Shown in pieces: positions 1-12,400 of a stretch of 64,000 nucleotides of DNA (position 1 is its first letter; each line of letters opens with the position of its first letter). Under the pieces are notes generated by a model. That model saw only the letters and a program-made list of their open reading frames with translations. It was not told the DNA's origin and did not search any database. Location: positions 56,042,501 to 56,106,500 of the forward strand of contig CM075353.1 in assembly GCA_037693485.1 (NCBI GenBank). Reading direction: 5' to 3'. The position numbers and the translations under genes are program-made. The DNA comes from Kitagawia praeruptora (taxonomy: Eukaryota; Streptophyta; Magnoliopsida; Apiales; Apiaceae).

Positions 1-185
1 CTCTTCTATATCTCTCCAAGCTTCCTTGTAGGCTTTCTAGAGCACATTACAAATTGTGGTCCATAAAGTGCATTGGTTTGTTGCAGGCTTCTGACTTGTA
101 CAATTTCTTCAGTATTTTGTCTCCAATAATGTATTCGATAATTGACTAAGTAAGTGGTTCGAGAACTAGGATTGACTTGATCGAT

Positions 186-560
186 AACTCTGTGTTCTCG
201 AATACTGTTATATGACATATCGAATCACTTCTCGAATAGTTCTTTTCTCTGGAAATCCTTGAGTTGTCGAATAGAGCATTTTGACATGTCGAATCCCTGA
301 GATATCGAATAGCTTTCTAAGTCCTTGAGATATCGAATGGAACTTTGACTTGTTGACTTCTTGAGAACTCGAATACCACTTTGACTTGTTGACTTCTTGA
401 GTTCTCGAATAGAGCAGTAGACATATCGAATCTCTGTGATATCGAATGAGATATCGAACAGTGTATTTAGAGATACCGAATAGTGTTTTGAGATATCGAA
501 TCCCTGACTTCTCGAATGCTAGACTTCTCGAATAGACAAAACTACTTCTCGAATTGGTAC
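186..560. repeat. Dispersed TCGAAT motif array inside the LTR
   Basis: About 17 copies of TCGAAT, or one-base variants, occur in about 370 bases. They alternate between two contexts, GATATCGAAT and CTTCTCGAATA, with irregular spacing of roughly 15-35 bases. This is seen directly. It is neither a strict tandem repeat nor a coding repeat in any long frame. Confidence 0.75.
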
Positions 561-846
561 TTAGGCAAATTCTTCATTTCTTCAAATCCCAACTGTGATT
601 TATTTGACAGTCTTCATCTCTTTGCTTGAGGCATGAACCTTGGAACTTCTTTCAAGCATTATTCTTGACTCAATAAGTACAGTTACACAGCTAGAATTTG
701 ATGCCTACTTCAAGTACAGAACAAGTAGAAACTCTACAACTAGAGGTTCCCTCAGTTAAGAGGTCATGTAAGTAATGCAAAGCATTACAAACAATTAGGC
801 TTGTTATTAGAGTTAAACAGGCATGTCTCTGTGACTAACAGAGGCT

Positions 847-872
<26 letters not shown>
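847..872. repeat. (AG)n microsatellite
   Basis: An uninterrupted AG dinucleotide run is followed by a short G run. Confidence 0.9.
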
Positions 873-877
<5 letters not shown>

Positions 878-1138
878 CAGGTTCTTCGGCTAATACCAGC
901 TCCGGTGATCGTTGGACGATCAAGCGTTCTTGTGGATTACTTTGGCAACGTAGATCACGAAGAGGGCTGCGTGGTAATTATTTTGGACCTCCATCTATCA
1001 TCAATTTGTAAAGTTTCTTTAAGGTAATCATCTAACTCCAAATTAAATATCATGTTTTTGCATGGATCATGCGGTAGGGTTTCGATTTTTATTCTTTTTC
1101 GCGTTTAATTCCGCTGCGTTTGATGCTCGAAACCCTTC

Positions 1139-1827
1139 AAGTGCCCCATACCAGTCATGAGCGATTCATACTTCTCACAATGGTATTCGGGGTCACCCTT
1201 CCCACTAAACTCATGCATTTTCGGGAACTGCCTTCCCGGAGGAGGTCGAAATTGCTCGACGTCTTCAGTCACCACAAGTTCGTGGCTATTCCTTCTTTCC
1301 CCAAACATGACTTTTTCGATCCTCCGGATTCTGTCATCAGTATGAGGACCTTCTTCTTCCGAATCGGAGGAAATAACTACCTTCGATCGGGTTCGCTTAT
1401 AGTACGATTCAACGTTCCACGACTCATCTTCATCGTCTCTGGGTCTCTTATCCCTTCGGTTCTCAGGCTCTGAGTCTTCAGCCTCCAGGGCCTCCCGCAG
1501 CGCCTTCTCTTGTAACTCAATCTCTTTTCGCTGGAGCTTTAAGGCTTGCAACCTCAATCGATCGGCCTCCCTCTACTTAGCCAATCTCTCCGCGTCCTTA
1601 TTGCTCCTTTCGCTATCCTTCTCCTTCTGTTTCCCCTTGGCCTTCTGCTCCTCTCGCCACTTCAGGAGCATCTCTTGTTGTTCCTCGGGAGACGGCATAT
1701 CTCCCTCTTCTTCGAAAGTCAACAGCCTTGGGATGACAGGAGGAGTCGTCCTCGGGATGACAGGAGGAGTGCGGTTGTTTCCAGCCACGGTAATGTTATC
1801 GGTTAAGGGCGTTTCTTCGTTCGTCAT
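1139..1827 (-). pseudogene. Ty3/gypsy gag remnant
   Basis: Reading leftward from an ATG at 1827, the frame codes a charged, coiled-coil-like N-terminal region rich in E, K, R and Q. It then reaches the gag core motif around F-S-G-K-G-D-P-E-Y-H, as in Tat/Athila-type gag. One in-frame stop lies near 1572, splitting it into 84- and 150-codon pieces. The frame is cut at 1139 by the adjoining LTR, so capsid C-terminus and pol are missing. A 5' LTR and primer-binding site lie directly upstream (1860-2250). The product would be a structural retrotransposon protein; it is not functional here. Confidence 0.8.
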
Positions 1828-1884
1828 AGCCTCTGGTAAATCTCAACACAAACGTATCTCTACGTTCCCACAGACGACGCCAAA

Positions 1885-2250
1885 TGTTACGAATGGATTT
1901 CTCCCGGACCTTGGTTCGGTCGGACCTGCAATGAAGAAGAATGCGAGGGTTGTGTCACCTCCGGTGTGAGAATAAGTTAGTCGGTTTTTGGTAAGGTAAC
2001 TAGAACGTAGAGTGTCTGTGTTGTGTGTAATTGTGAATGAATGAATAATCAAACCTGACCAAAACCATATCCTCTTTCTCTCTGACGGTTTCCCAAAGAA
2101 CATGTGAAGGTGGAGAAACGTGCCCCACGTCCTGATGAACTCACAACAATAAGACCGTTGTAAGCAAATGGGTCGAACGGTAGCGGGCTTCATTCAGACT
2201 CAGGACATTGGGCCTTCGGTCCAGCCCACCGAGAAGGTGGGCCTCCAACA
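1885..2250 (-). mobile_element. 5' LTR of the gypsy gag remnant
   Basis: On the minus strand this 366-bp segment starts TGTTGGAGGCCC and ends ATTCGTAACA (TG...CA). It is followed at once by TTTGGCGTCGTCTGTGGGAA, the primer-binding-site layout of Tat-type gypsy elements. The gag ATG is about 58 bases further on. The matching 3' LTR is not in the window. Confidence 0.85.
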
Positions 2251-2288
2251 ATTAATTATTTCATAGTTTTGGTTAACAAATAATAACT

Positions 2289-2455
2289 GTTAGATTTTTT
2301 CAAAACAAATTGGTGAGTGGTTCATTGATTCTTACTTGTAAACTTTGGCTAATTTGTTCATTTTTTTTGTTGTTAGATTTTTTCAAAACAAATTGCTGAG
2401 TGGTTCATTGGTTCTTACCTGTAAACTTTGGCTGATTTGTTCATTTTTTTTGTTA
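2289..2455. repeat. 83-bp direct tandem duplication
   Basis: Two adjacent copies begin GTTAGATTTTTTCAAAACAA at 2289 and 2372 and differ at only a few positions. The rest of 2251-2752 is AT-rich intergenic sequence in which I see no gene. Confidence 0.85.
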
Positions 2456-2752
2456 GATGCTTTGATTTGGATTGCTAGACTATCATTTTTGTAAGTTTTT
2501 AAAAATTAGGTTTAAAATTTATGATTTCTGTTATTATCCAAATCGAAAATTTTTCCAATTTCAGGTATACCCAAAATCCACCCAAATTTGTTGGATCAAG
2601 TTTGGATTCCCATTTTTGGATATTTTTTGAATTTGGATCGGATTCAAATTTAAATTTAGATTTTTTCAAAACCGATATAGTCCAATCCAATTACCATCCC
2701 TACAAAAAGGGCAAAAAGAAAGTCGTCGTCCTGAGCCTACATAAAAAAATTA

Positions 2753-3160
2753 GAGTAGTGCTAGGGACCCCAAAATGGATCCCAAAACGAGTTCCCAAAT
2801 GACGTGGCGTGGGTGATTTGGCAATATGAGATATTTTAATTGGTGTGATTGATATGAATACAGGGGGCCATCATAATATAACCAATTAGAAGATGACACG
2901 TGCCGTTTGGAAATTTTTTTGGGATCCGATTTGGGGACTCTAGCATTTTCCAAAAAATTACTCGTAAGAAAAATATATAGAAAAATGCTAGAGGTACCAA
3001 ATTGGGTACCAAAAATTGTTACCAAATGAATGTGATTGGTTATAATTAAAATGGGCCCGCCAGGGCCATCCAATTAAAAAATTATAATTTGCCAAATCAC
3101 TCATGCCATGTCATTTGGGGACTTTTTTGGGGACTAAATTTGGGGTCCCTAGCACTACTC
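2753..3160. mobile_element. MITE with perfect terminal inverted repeats
   Basis: The left end GAGTAGTGCTAGGGACCCCA (continuing AA) is matched exactly by its reverse complement ending at 3160, a perfect 22-bp inverted repeat. Related inner ends (near 2925-2950 and 2985-3010) suggest two halves or two nested copies. No transposase is encoded. A clear TSD was not found, so the superfamily is unassigned. Confidence 0.75.
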
Positions 3161-3194
3161 AAATATATAAAGGTGAGGTACAAGTAACGAACAA

Positions 3195-3255
3195 CACGGA
3201 CACACGGTTAGTTTCAAAAAAAAAAAAAAAAAAAAAAAAACACGGACACACGGTT
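3195..3255 (+). mobile_element. Minimal oligo(A) retroposon-like insertion
   Basis: A 15-bp direct repeat CACGGACACACGGTT (3195-3209 and 3241-3255) flanks only AGTTTC plus about 25 A. A TSD with an A tail is the signature of LINE-machinery insertion; here nearly the whole body is missing. It lies about 210 bases upstream of the NCL start codon. Confidence 0.6.
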
Positions 3256-3319
3256 CTTACACTGAATCATTTTCATCATACACACACGCACACTTCCACT
3301 CTCTAACTTCTCCTCCTCG

Positions 3320-3463
3320 TTTAAATATACTGTATTATATATACTACTACTCCTACTCAGCAGAGCAGTTTGAGTGAGACGTGTAACTATATTTCTATGC
3401 TTTTTTTTATATATATATAAACCTATCCACTTTGTGTGTATTATCACACAAACCACAACAACG
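3320..3463 (+). promoter_or_regulatory. Putative NCL core promoter and 5' UTR
   Basis: TA-rich boxes lie at about 3322-3347 and 3405-3420 (TATATATATAAA), the second only about 45 bases before the ATG. Which one is the TATA box cannot be decided from sequence. MITE and oligo(A) insertions sit just upstream. Confidence 0.4.
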
Positions 3464-6400
3464 ATGTTGACTAATAAAAATGTTGCTCTCCCTCTCCTTA
3501 CCTTGTTATTATCTTCTCTTCTACTTGTTTCTCAAATCTCCGCCCGAAGAATCACTTGGCCTGTAAGTTCAGATCTCATCTCCAACGGTGAGTATCGGAT
3601 TCAACATGTGGCTTCTGGACTAATACTTGAAGAAGAAGCAACAGCAGCTTCCGTTTGTGAGCAGACATATGGATTCATGCCTTGCACAAACACCGGATTA
3701 GGAAACTTTTTCTTGATACTTGTGTATGGATATCTTATGTATGTTGGTGCTACTTATCTTTCCGACGGCAGTGAGCTTTTATTGGACATTCTTGGCCCTG
3801 GTATCATTGGTGGCCTCTTTCTTCCTGTTCTCGGTGCTCTTCCCGATGCTTTGCTCATTCTAGGTAACTATCCCCCTCCTATTTTCTCCATGCCGGTTAC
3901 TTGACATAGTATCATAGTTAGGAGAGGCCTCCTGTTCGATTCCCAAATTTATTTGGACACTATGGTAAACTAAGTTTTTAATGAGGGTGAGTGTTACAAT
4001 ATCATATAAGAATGCTCGTTCAATATGTTTTGTGTTTTTGGTTGGGAACATAAATATTGTTAGCTTTGTTTTGTAAACTGTCAATGTTTTTCATTTGCTG
4101 CTTCTAATACAAATACTGTATAAATCATTTTGAGAGATTTAAGTTGATTGATGATTAGTGTAAAAGAGAAACAAAATATTGGTGATGAGGCAAAAAAGGG
4201 GGGGGGGGGGGGGGGGGGGGGAACACATGGACATTAGTACATTACATAACATGTCCCTGCCATCCCTTTTAAGAAAGGCTCCCGGTCTGGTGCAAACGTA
4301 TGCACCAGACCTGTTATGCAACATACGGCTCCCTTGCCGTTGTAACAACCATCCAACGGTCCTGATTAAAAAAAAAAAAATTAACGTACCGCAACAAGTT
4401 TCCGCGGTACGGGGCAATTACCAAAATGCCCCCCTGTTTTCACATCAAAAATCTACTGTTCACCGTACCGCAGAAAGTTTCTGCGGTACGTGAACAGTAA
4501 GGACATTTTTGTAATTTCTCCGTACCGCGGAAACTTGTTGCGGTACGATGGAATTTTTTTTTTTAATCAGAGCCGTTGGATCAACGATCCAACGGCTCTG
4601 GAACCGTATGTTCCATAAGCAGTCTGGTGCATACGTTTGCACCAGACCGTACACCTTTAAGAAAATGCTTGTTTTTTTTAATTGGTGTCACAAGTAAACT
4701 ATAATAATTAAAAAAAATTTATTTAGAAAACTCGGCTTAATCTGAATTTTGTATAAGGATGCCCAATATCTGCTTCTTTACCTACCAGGGTTTAACCGTG
4801 ATAACCTCTGTCTTCATAGCGCAAAGCTAATGGAGGTACAAATATCAGCTTAACTAGGCTATTTAATTCTACGGTATATTACGGCTCTTATAGCATAAGT
4901 TTGACTTTGAGTCCTGAATTTGATGAATTTAGCTTTAAATATCTTCGTTTGGTGTTGGAAAAATTCAAATACCAATATAGACAAGTTTTTAGATACTGTT
5001 ACAAGATTGCAGGCTAATTTACAGAGACTTAAAGCATGTAACTAAACACTCTCCCTAAAAGGCTTTTCTGAGGCATCCAAATGCTTAGTAAGTAGAAGAA
5101 AACTATACTTTGAAAGCTCCTTTGTCGAGAAATATAAATAATATACTGCTACTTTTTCACACAACCTATGTTACTCTGACTCTTCACGTTACCTTCGAGT
5201 ACCCATGTCGACACTCGGCCATGGACACTCGGACTTGGACGCTTATTTTACGCCAAAAACATGTACATTTTTCAAAATGTTGCCGAGTCTGATACTTGAA
5301 CACGTATCCATGTTGGACACTTCTAACCGAGTCCGAGTAACATAGCACACGACTACCTAATTAAGTGGACTCCTAATCCCTCGTACTCCCACCACAAAAC
5401 GCTCTGTGATTCTATTAAAAATTTGAAAACTATTGTGGTATTTATCAGTTTAATTTTTCATTTTATCTGATCAATTTCGTAACTTTTCAGTCTCTGGATT
5501 ATCTGGAAGTGTCAACACTGCTCAAAGTCAGGTTTCAGTTGGCATGGGGTTGCTAGCTGGATCCACCGTAATGCTTCTTACAGTAATATGGGGAACCTGT
5601 GTTATTGTTGGCAAATGCGACATAGAAAATTCTGCTGCTATAGACGGAAAAGATACCAAGGGATTTAGCTTAAGTGGTTTGTCTCTTTGCTCTGTGAAAA
5701 CCCGTTGCATCACTTGAGCATAAATTTGCATTTGTATTACTTTCTTATCACTGAAAAACTGCTAAAACTGCTTACGAGTATTTCTATAATAGCTTCTGTA
5801 CTCTTGAGCCCCTCTCAAGTCAATCTAGAAAGTGATATACAGACTTGAGCTTATTTTCAAGTGCTCTTATGGAGTCTGAGAATTGACAGCAGTATACAAA
5901 ATAAGAAATTGAACAATTAAGCTTGAATTAACCGACAACCACTACATACAATTTATTTCTTGGAATAAATCTCTCTTTTTTAGCAAGTAAAAATCTTTTG
6001 ACGTTTACACATACGAAAATAGTCTCGTGTATATGTTACTCGCATTCTTGCTCAGTATGATGGTAATCTTAGAATTGTCCAAGTAGCTTCTGTTTGTTGA
6101 TTTTACTGCCCAGTTTTTTATTAGACTAGCCTCAACTGTGGACCCATATATGATGCAAATTCTGACAGGTTCAGGAAAGTTTATTCAAGGAGGAAAAAGG
6201 GAAATTCAGATCAATAAATATATGTCCCTAATCTGTTAGAGATTTTGGAAAAGATTAGATTGCATTTTAATAATTGGGAATATATATATAAAACTACTAT
6301 TCTATACTTGAGTGTGATGCTTAAGTTTCTGGGTGTGAGGCCTAGAACCTAGGTGTGAGGCCTAGTTATCTTTTAACTCTAAGTACTTCCTATTACTAAG

Positions 6401-9400
6401 TCTGTTTCTGTTCGTTTTGCTATATAATATCACGTTGGACTAAATCCTGCATCAGATTTGGCATCAGAGCCTGGTAGTGTTATGACGACTCGTACGGGAA
6501 AAACTTTTCGAGGTAGACTCAATGATTATGAGCGTGATGAATTGTTGTTACAGATGATGGAGAAGCACGAAGTGGATGGAGAAGCATCAGGAAATAAGGA
6601 TGCAGAAGGCAAACAAACTGTTACCGGAGAAACTGAAATGCAGGGAGCCGTGAATAATGGGAAAGAACCAAGAAAAGAAGAGAGTCAAACAAGGCAACAA
6701 TCAAATTTTTTAAATTGGTCCAGAAATTTCATAAACAGAAATCACTATGATCCTCGCGACACAGATGGAGACACTACGAAGAAAGTAAAAATTGATGTTC
6801 CAGATTTTGATGGAAGATTTGACGCAACAAATTTCATTGATTGGGTTTCTGCAATTGAAGAGTATTTTGATTGGTATGACATGACTAATGAACGACGAGT
6901 TCGATTTGCAAAGATGAAGTTGGTCAATCTGGCAAAGGTGTGGTGGAATGGCGTTAAAGCAGATTTTAGAAGGATGAAGCAGGCTCCTATAACAACTTGG
7001 CAAGAGATGAAGGCAAAGCTTCGTAAAAAATATATGCCATCCAACTATGAGGACCGACTCTGCGTACAACTTGTTAATTTAAGACAAGGCACAATGACAG
7101 TAGCAGAATACATGCAGAAATTTGATGAACTTAAGACTCGGAGTCAGATTCTTGAAGATGCTCGTCATAGTTTGGCACGGTTCAAGTCTGGGCTGAGATT
7201 CGAAATAAGAAAAGAGATGCTAAGGTATGCTCCTTATAGTGTGGAGAATGCATTTCAAATTGCATTGGATTTAGAAGAATATCTAAATTTGTCAAGTACT
7301 AAGAAAGTTGGTAATCAAATAAAGGAGACAACAAGAAAATTTCTCAACAACCCACCGACAACTAAATCTTTGCCAAACCAGATTCGAGAAGGTGTGAAAG
7401 GGAAAAACGTTGATAATAGTGATCGTTGCTTTCGATGCGAGGGAAAGGGGCATAAAGTGTATCAATGTCCAACCAGAAATAATCTCCATATTGCGGTGGA
7501 ACATGAAGAACAAGGTGATCCTGAACAAGGTGATGATGAGGATGTCAAAGATTCTCAGAAATTTATTGCTGATGACTTGGTTGATTCAGAGGAAGATACT
7601 TCTTCGTCCATGGTTGTTCGACGAATCCTTGCAGCACCAAGAGTGAAAGAATCTGATTGGAGAAGAACCACAATCTTCCAAACTCTCGTAACGTGCGGAA
7701 AGGACTTACTGAAGCTGGTTATTGATGGGGGCAGCTGCATGAATGTAATTTCTGCTTCAGCGGTGGAACGACTAAACCTCCCAACAGAACTTCACCCGCA
7801 GCCGTATCATGTTGCTTGGATTGACAATACCTCCATACCGGTAACTAAACGTTGCTTAGTTCCCATTACCTACGGCAACTACAAAGATAGTATTCATTGT
7901 GATGTTGTCCCTATGAATGTCACTCACATCTTATTTGGTCGACCTTGGCTATTTGATTGTGATGTTTATCATTGTGGGAAGGAAAACACTTTTCATTTTA
8001 TGTGGAAGGGTAGTGATATAACACTTCACCCTAAAAGTCATGATGAACTGAAGAAAATGAATGCTGGTAACTTGAATGTTGGAGAGAAGGCTACCAAGGC
8101 TGCCAGCCCCAAACTAAAATCACATAAGTCTGATCAGCAGCCTAAAGATGAGAGGAAAGTGCTCCAACTGCTTACGAAGAAAAGGTTTTTGCATGAAAGT
8201 AAAGAATGCGGAGCTATTTATGCGGTGGTGGCAAGAAAAACGGCACAAGATACAAACATGGCAGCCAGAACAATACCAAAAGAACTCAAAGAATTGCTGG
8301 AAGATTTTTCTGACATTGCTCCTGATGATCTGCCTAATATTTTACCTCCTATGCGGAAAGTGCAACATGCCATTGACTTTGTACCAGGAGCGCAATTACC
8401 GAATTTACCTTTTTACAGGATGAATCCTACAGAGCATGCTGAATTAAACAAACAAGTGAATGATCTTCTGGCAAAAGGATTCATTAGAGAAAGTTTAAGT
8501 CCATGTGCTGTTCCGGCTCTTCTAACACCAAAGAAAGATGGAAGCTGGCGTATGTGTGTTGATAGTCGGGCAATCAACAAGATAACAGTTAAGTACCGTT
8601 TCCCGATTCCTCGCCTTGACGATTTGTTGGACATGATGACTGGTGCTACCATATTTTCAAAAGTCGATCAAAAAAGCGGTTATCATCAAATTCGAGTTCG
8701 GCCTGGGGATGAATGGAAGACTGCATTTAAAACTAAGGATGGGCTCTATGAGTGGCTGGTTATGCCTTTCGGCTTGTGTAATGCACCTAGCACATTTATG
8801 AGGGCAATGACGCAAACACTACAACCTTTCATTGGCAGATTTTTGGTAGTATATTTTGATGATATATTGATATACAATAAGAACAAGGAGGATCATCTTT
8901 CTCATCTAAGGCAAGTGTTAAGAGTTTTGCGAGAAGAGAAGCTTTACATCAACATGAAGAAATGTTCCTTCCTGACTTCCAGTGTCATATTTTTGGGTTT
9001 TGTGGTATCTGCGCAAGGTGTAAAAGCTGATCCGGAGAAAATTACAACAATCCTAAACTGGCCAGTTCCTGAAACATTACACGAGGTTCGAAGTTTTCAT
9101 GGTTTGGCTACTTTTTATCGACGTTTTATTAGGAGTTTCAGCACTATAATGGCCCCCATAACAGATTGCATGAAGAAGGGGCAATTCAAGTGGACACCGG
9201 AAGCTTCTTTGGCTTTTAAAAATATTAAGAAGTGCATGACCCAAGCTCCTGTACTGCGACTACAAGATTTCTCTAAAGTGTTTGAGATTGCTTGTGATGC
9301 TTCACATGTGGCAATTGGAGGGGTCCTTAGCCAAGAAGGTCACCCAATAGCATTTTTCAGTCAAAAGCTTAATGATGCGAAGACAAAATACACTACCTAC

Positions 9401-12400
9401 GAGAAGGAATTTTATGCAGTGGTGCAAGCACTTCGGCATTGGCGTCATTATCTCATTCATAAAGAGTTTGTCCTTTACTCTGACCACGAAGCCCTCAAGC
9501 ACATAAATAATCAGAAAAAAGTGAACCATAAACATGGAAAGTGGGTTGAGTTTCTTCAAGAGTATGCTTTTGTCATTAAACACAAAGCAGGAGTGGAGAA
9601 TAAGGCCGCTGATGCGCTTAGCCGAGTATTATATGTGTTAAACACAATATCCGCGAAGGTAGTGGCTTTTGAAAAGTTGAAAGATGAGTACTTGATATGC
9701 AAAGACTTTCGAGATGTTTATGATGATATGACAATGGGACGACATCAGGTACATACCAGTTTCTCTATACAAGATGGGTATTTATTTAAAGGCAATCGTC
9801 TCTGTGTGCCTAGTACTTCTATCCGTGATCAAATCATCTGGGAGTTACATGGTAGCGGGCATTTCGGAAGGGACAAAACTATTACCATGGTCGAAGAAAG
9901 ATTTTATTGGCCAGGTCTCAAGCACGATGTAGCTGTTGTAGTTGCACAATGTCGAACATGTCAGATGGCTAAAGGAACAAAGAAGAATACAGGATTATAT
10001 ATGCCTCTCCCGATTCCTAATGGACCGTGGCAAGACTTAAGTATGGATTTTGTACTTGGTTTGCCAAAAACACTACGAGGACATGACTTAGTCTTCGTCG
10101 TTGTTGACCGTTTCTCAAAAATGGCACACTTCATTCCTTGCTCAAAAACATTAGATGCAGTCCATGTTGCAAAATTATTCTTCAAAGAAATTGTTAGACT
10201 TCATGGATTACCCAAAACAATTGTATCTGATCGGGATGTCAAATTCACTAGCTATTTCTGGCGGACTTTGTGGCGAATGATGAACACGCAATTAAAGTTT
10301 TCTTCAGCATACCATCCGCAAACAGATGGACAAACAGAAGTCATCAATAGAAGCCTTGGAAATCTTTTACGCTGTCTAGTGGGAAATAAATTGACAACAT
10401 GGGACCAAATTTTGCCAATGGCCGAGTTTGAGTACAATAGTTCAGTTAATCGTACTACTGGGCGTAGTCCGTTCGAAATTGTGTTAGGCATGCAGCCTAA
10501 TAAGCCAGTTGATTTGGTTCCCTTGCCTATTTCAAGTCGTCCTAGTGCAGATGCAGAAGCCTTTGCTGAACATATTCAGCAGATTCATGCTGATGTGCGT
10601 CAAAAGATTGCAACGAGCAATGCTAGCTATAAAAGTCGAGCAGATTTACATCGCAGACATATTGAATTCGAAGTGGAAGATCAAGTTATGGTGCGCATAA
10701 GGCTTGAGCGTTTTCCAAATAGCAAATATAAGAAGCTTCAGTACAGGTGTGTCGGGCCATATAAAATCATTCAAAAGATTAATGCAAATGCCTATGTTGT
10801 GGATCTGCCAAGTGATAAGGGTATTAGCAAGATCTTTAATGTTGAAGATCTTACTCTTTACCATGGACATATCAATAATTCAGCAATTGATTCGGTTCTT
10901 CCTGCTCGCTTACCACCAGCTTCGAATGGTCAAGAAAAAATTGAAGATATTGTAGACACTACCATTGTTTCAACTCGTAATGGTCGCTATAAAAAATATC
11001 TGATCAAATGGAAGGATAAGCCATGGTCTGATTGTACTTGGATTGTTGATGAAGACTTTCAGCGCTTGGATCGTAACCTTTATGAGCAGTATCATTCATT
11101 TAACTCGTCAGAGTCGAGTTTTTCCAAGCCGGGGAGAAATGATGCAAATTCTGACAGGTTCAGGAAAGTTTATTCAAGGAGTAAAAAGGGGAATTCAGAT
11201 CAATAAATATATGTCCCTAATCTGTTAGAGATTTTGGAAAAGATTAGATTGCATTTTAATAATTGGGAATATATATATAAACTACTATTCTATACTTGAG
11301 TGTGATGCTTAAGTTTCTGGGTGTGAGGCCTAGAACCTAGGTGTGTGGCCATCTTTTAACTCTAAGTACTTCCTATTACTAAGTCTGTTTCTGTTCGTTT
11401 TGCTATATAATATCACGTTGGACTAAGATCCTGCATCAATATATGGTTTGTAAAATGTTGATACACTGTCCCACTATTTTACTAGTTTATCTTAATGACT
11501 AATTAGTAACTCCACCATTGCAGGTTCGGGTGTCAGTACTGATATTTGGACAAGTTATGCCGCAATAATAATGATTGTATCATTAATTCCTTTCATAGTT
11601 GTACAGTTTCCGCAAATTTTGCACTCAACTTCAGGAAGGCACTCGGCAGTCTTGATTGCGCTTGTTTTCTCTGTTTTGCTACTAGTTTCATATTGCATTT
11701 ATCAGGTAACTTAACGAAATTTACAAATATTTGTGTTTGTACCTATATATATATGGTTTTTCCTGTAGCTCATCTTACTTTAACATTGTCGTAGTAATGC
11801 AAATATTTAGAAATACATAATAACTTTGGGCAGGACATAAGCTTCTGTTACCTCTTCTCGGAACACTCTTCTATCTTTGTTTTCGAAACTATTTCAAATA
11901 GTTTTTTAAGAAACAGTTTCAGAAATAATAGTATACAACTTTCCTGCCAATTTTACTTGTATATTGATGTAGGTGGCCTTTATGCATTATGTGCTTTTGT
12001 TATATAAAGCGGAAAAATAAACTGCTTATTGAAGGCATAGATTTGTCTTTGTCAGCTAAGCTAATAAATAATTCTGATTTGACTTTTGATTTTTCAGCTT
12101 TTCTTATGACCTATATATCATTCGGAGTCATTGCTAACAGTAATTTTAGTCAGCTTACTTGACTTTTGTCATTTGAAGTCTGAAGCTCCGTTCTACTACT
12201 GGAATCGATTTTACTCCAAATATCATTTGCAGGTATTCCAGCCTTGGATTCAGAGCAGAAAGCTTGCTTATACAAAGGATAAGCATATAAAATCCGGAAT
12301 TCTGAAGAGTGCACTCGGGAGACTGTCAACTGATCAGGGCACACCCAATGAAGAAGTCATAGAAAAGTTTGTGCTTATACTTCCTGCTTTTAGATGGTTT

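Larger units (their letters stand above)
1..1138 (+). mobile_element. Partial LTR, probably Ty1/copia-type, right end only
   Basis: The right edge is seen at 1138, where the sequence ending CTCGAAACCCTTCA stops and a gypsy gag reading frame begins abruptly. A terminal CA fits an LTR 3' end. The left end lies outside the window, so length and TSD cannot be checked. It contains the TCGAAT motif array (186-560), a GA microsatellite (847-872) and no convincing gene. Assignment to copia (SIRE/Maximus-like long LTR) is inference from general look, not from a coding domain. Confidence 0.45.
6151..11438 (+). mobile_element. Full-length Ty3/gypsy chromovirus (Reina-like) in NCL intron 2
   Basis: Two LTRs (6151-6454 and 11140-11438) flank one open gag-pol frame. 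The TSD ATATA is exact (6146-6150 and 11439-11443). The primer-binding site TTTGGCATCAGAGCC after the 5' LTR resembles the initiator-Met tRNA type with one change. The polypurine tract GGGGAGAAA ends at 11139. Short LTRs of about 300 bp, about 5.3 kb total length and a C-terminal chromodomain-like region match the Reina clade. Inserted in the same sense as NCL. Confidence 0.93.

Noticed and set aside
1120..1473. Plus-strand 117-codon frame
   Set aside because: It is the antisense shadow of the gypsy gag remnant, which has the recognisable gag core on the minus strand.
2540..2705. CGGATTCAAATTT-rich stretch ending ATTACCATCCCTAC as a hAT MITE
   Set aside because: The right end looks like a known MITE terminus, but I found no matching left end or 8-bp TSD.
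4198..4221. Poly(G) tract as a functional G-quadruplex
   Set aside because: A pure homopolymer of uncertain length may be a sequencing artefact. Recorded as a repeat only.
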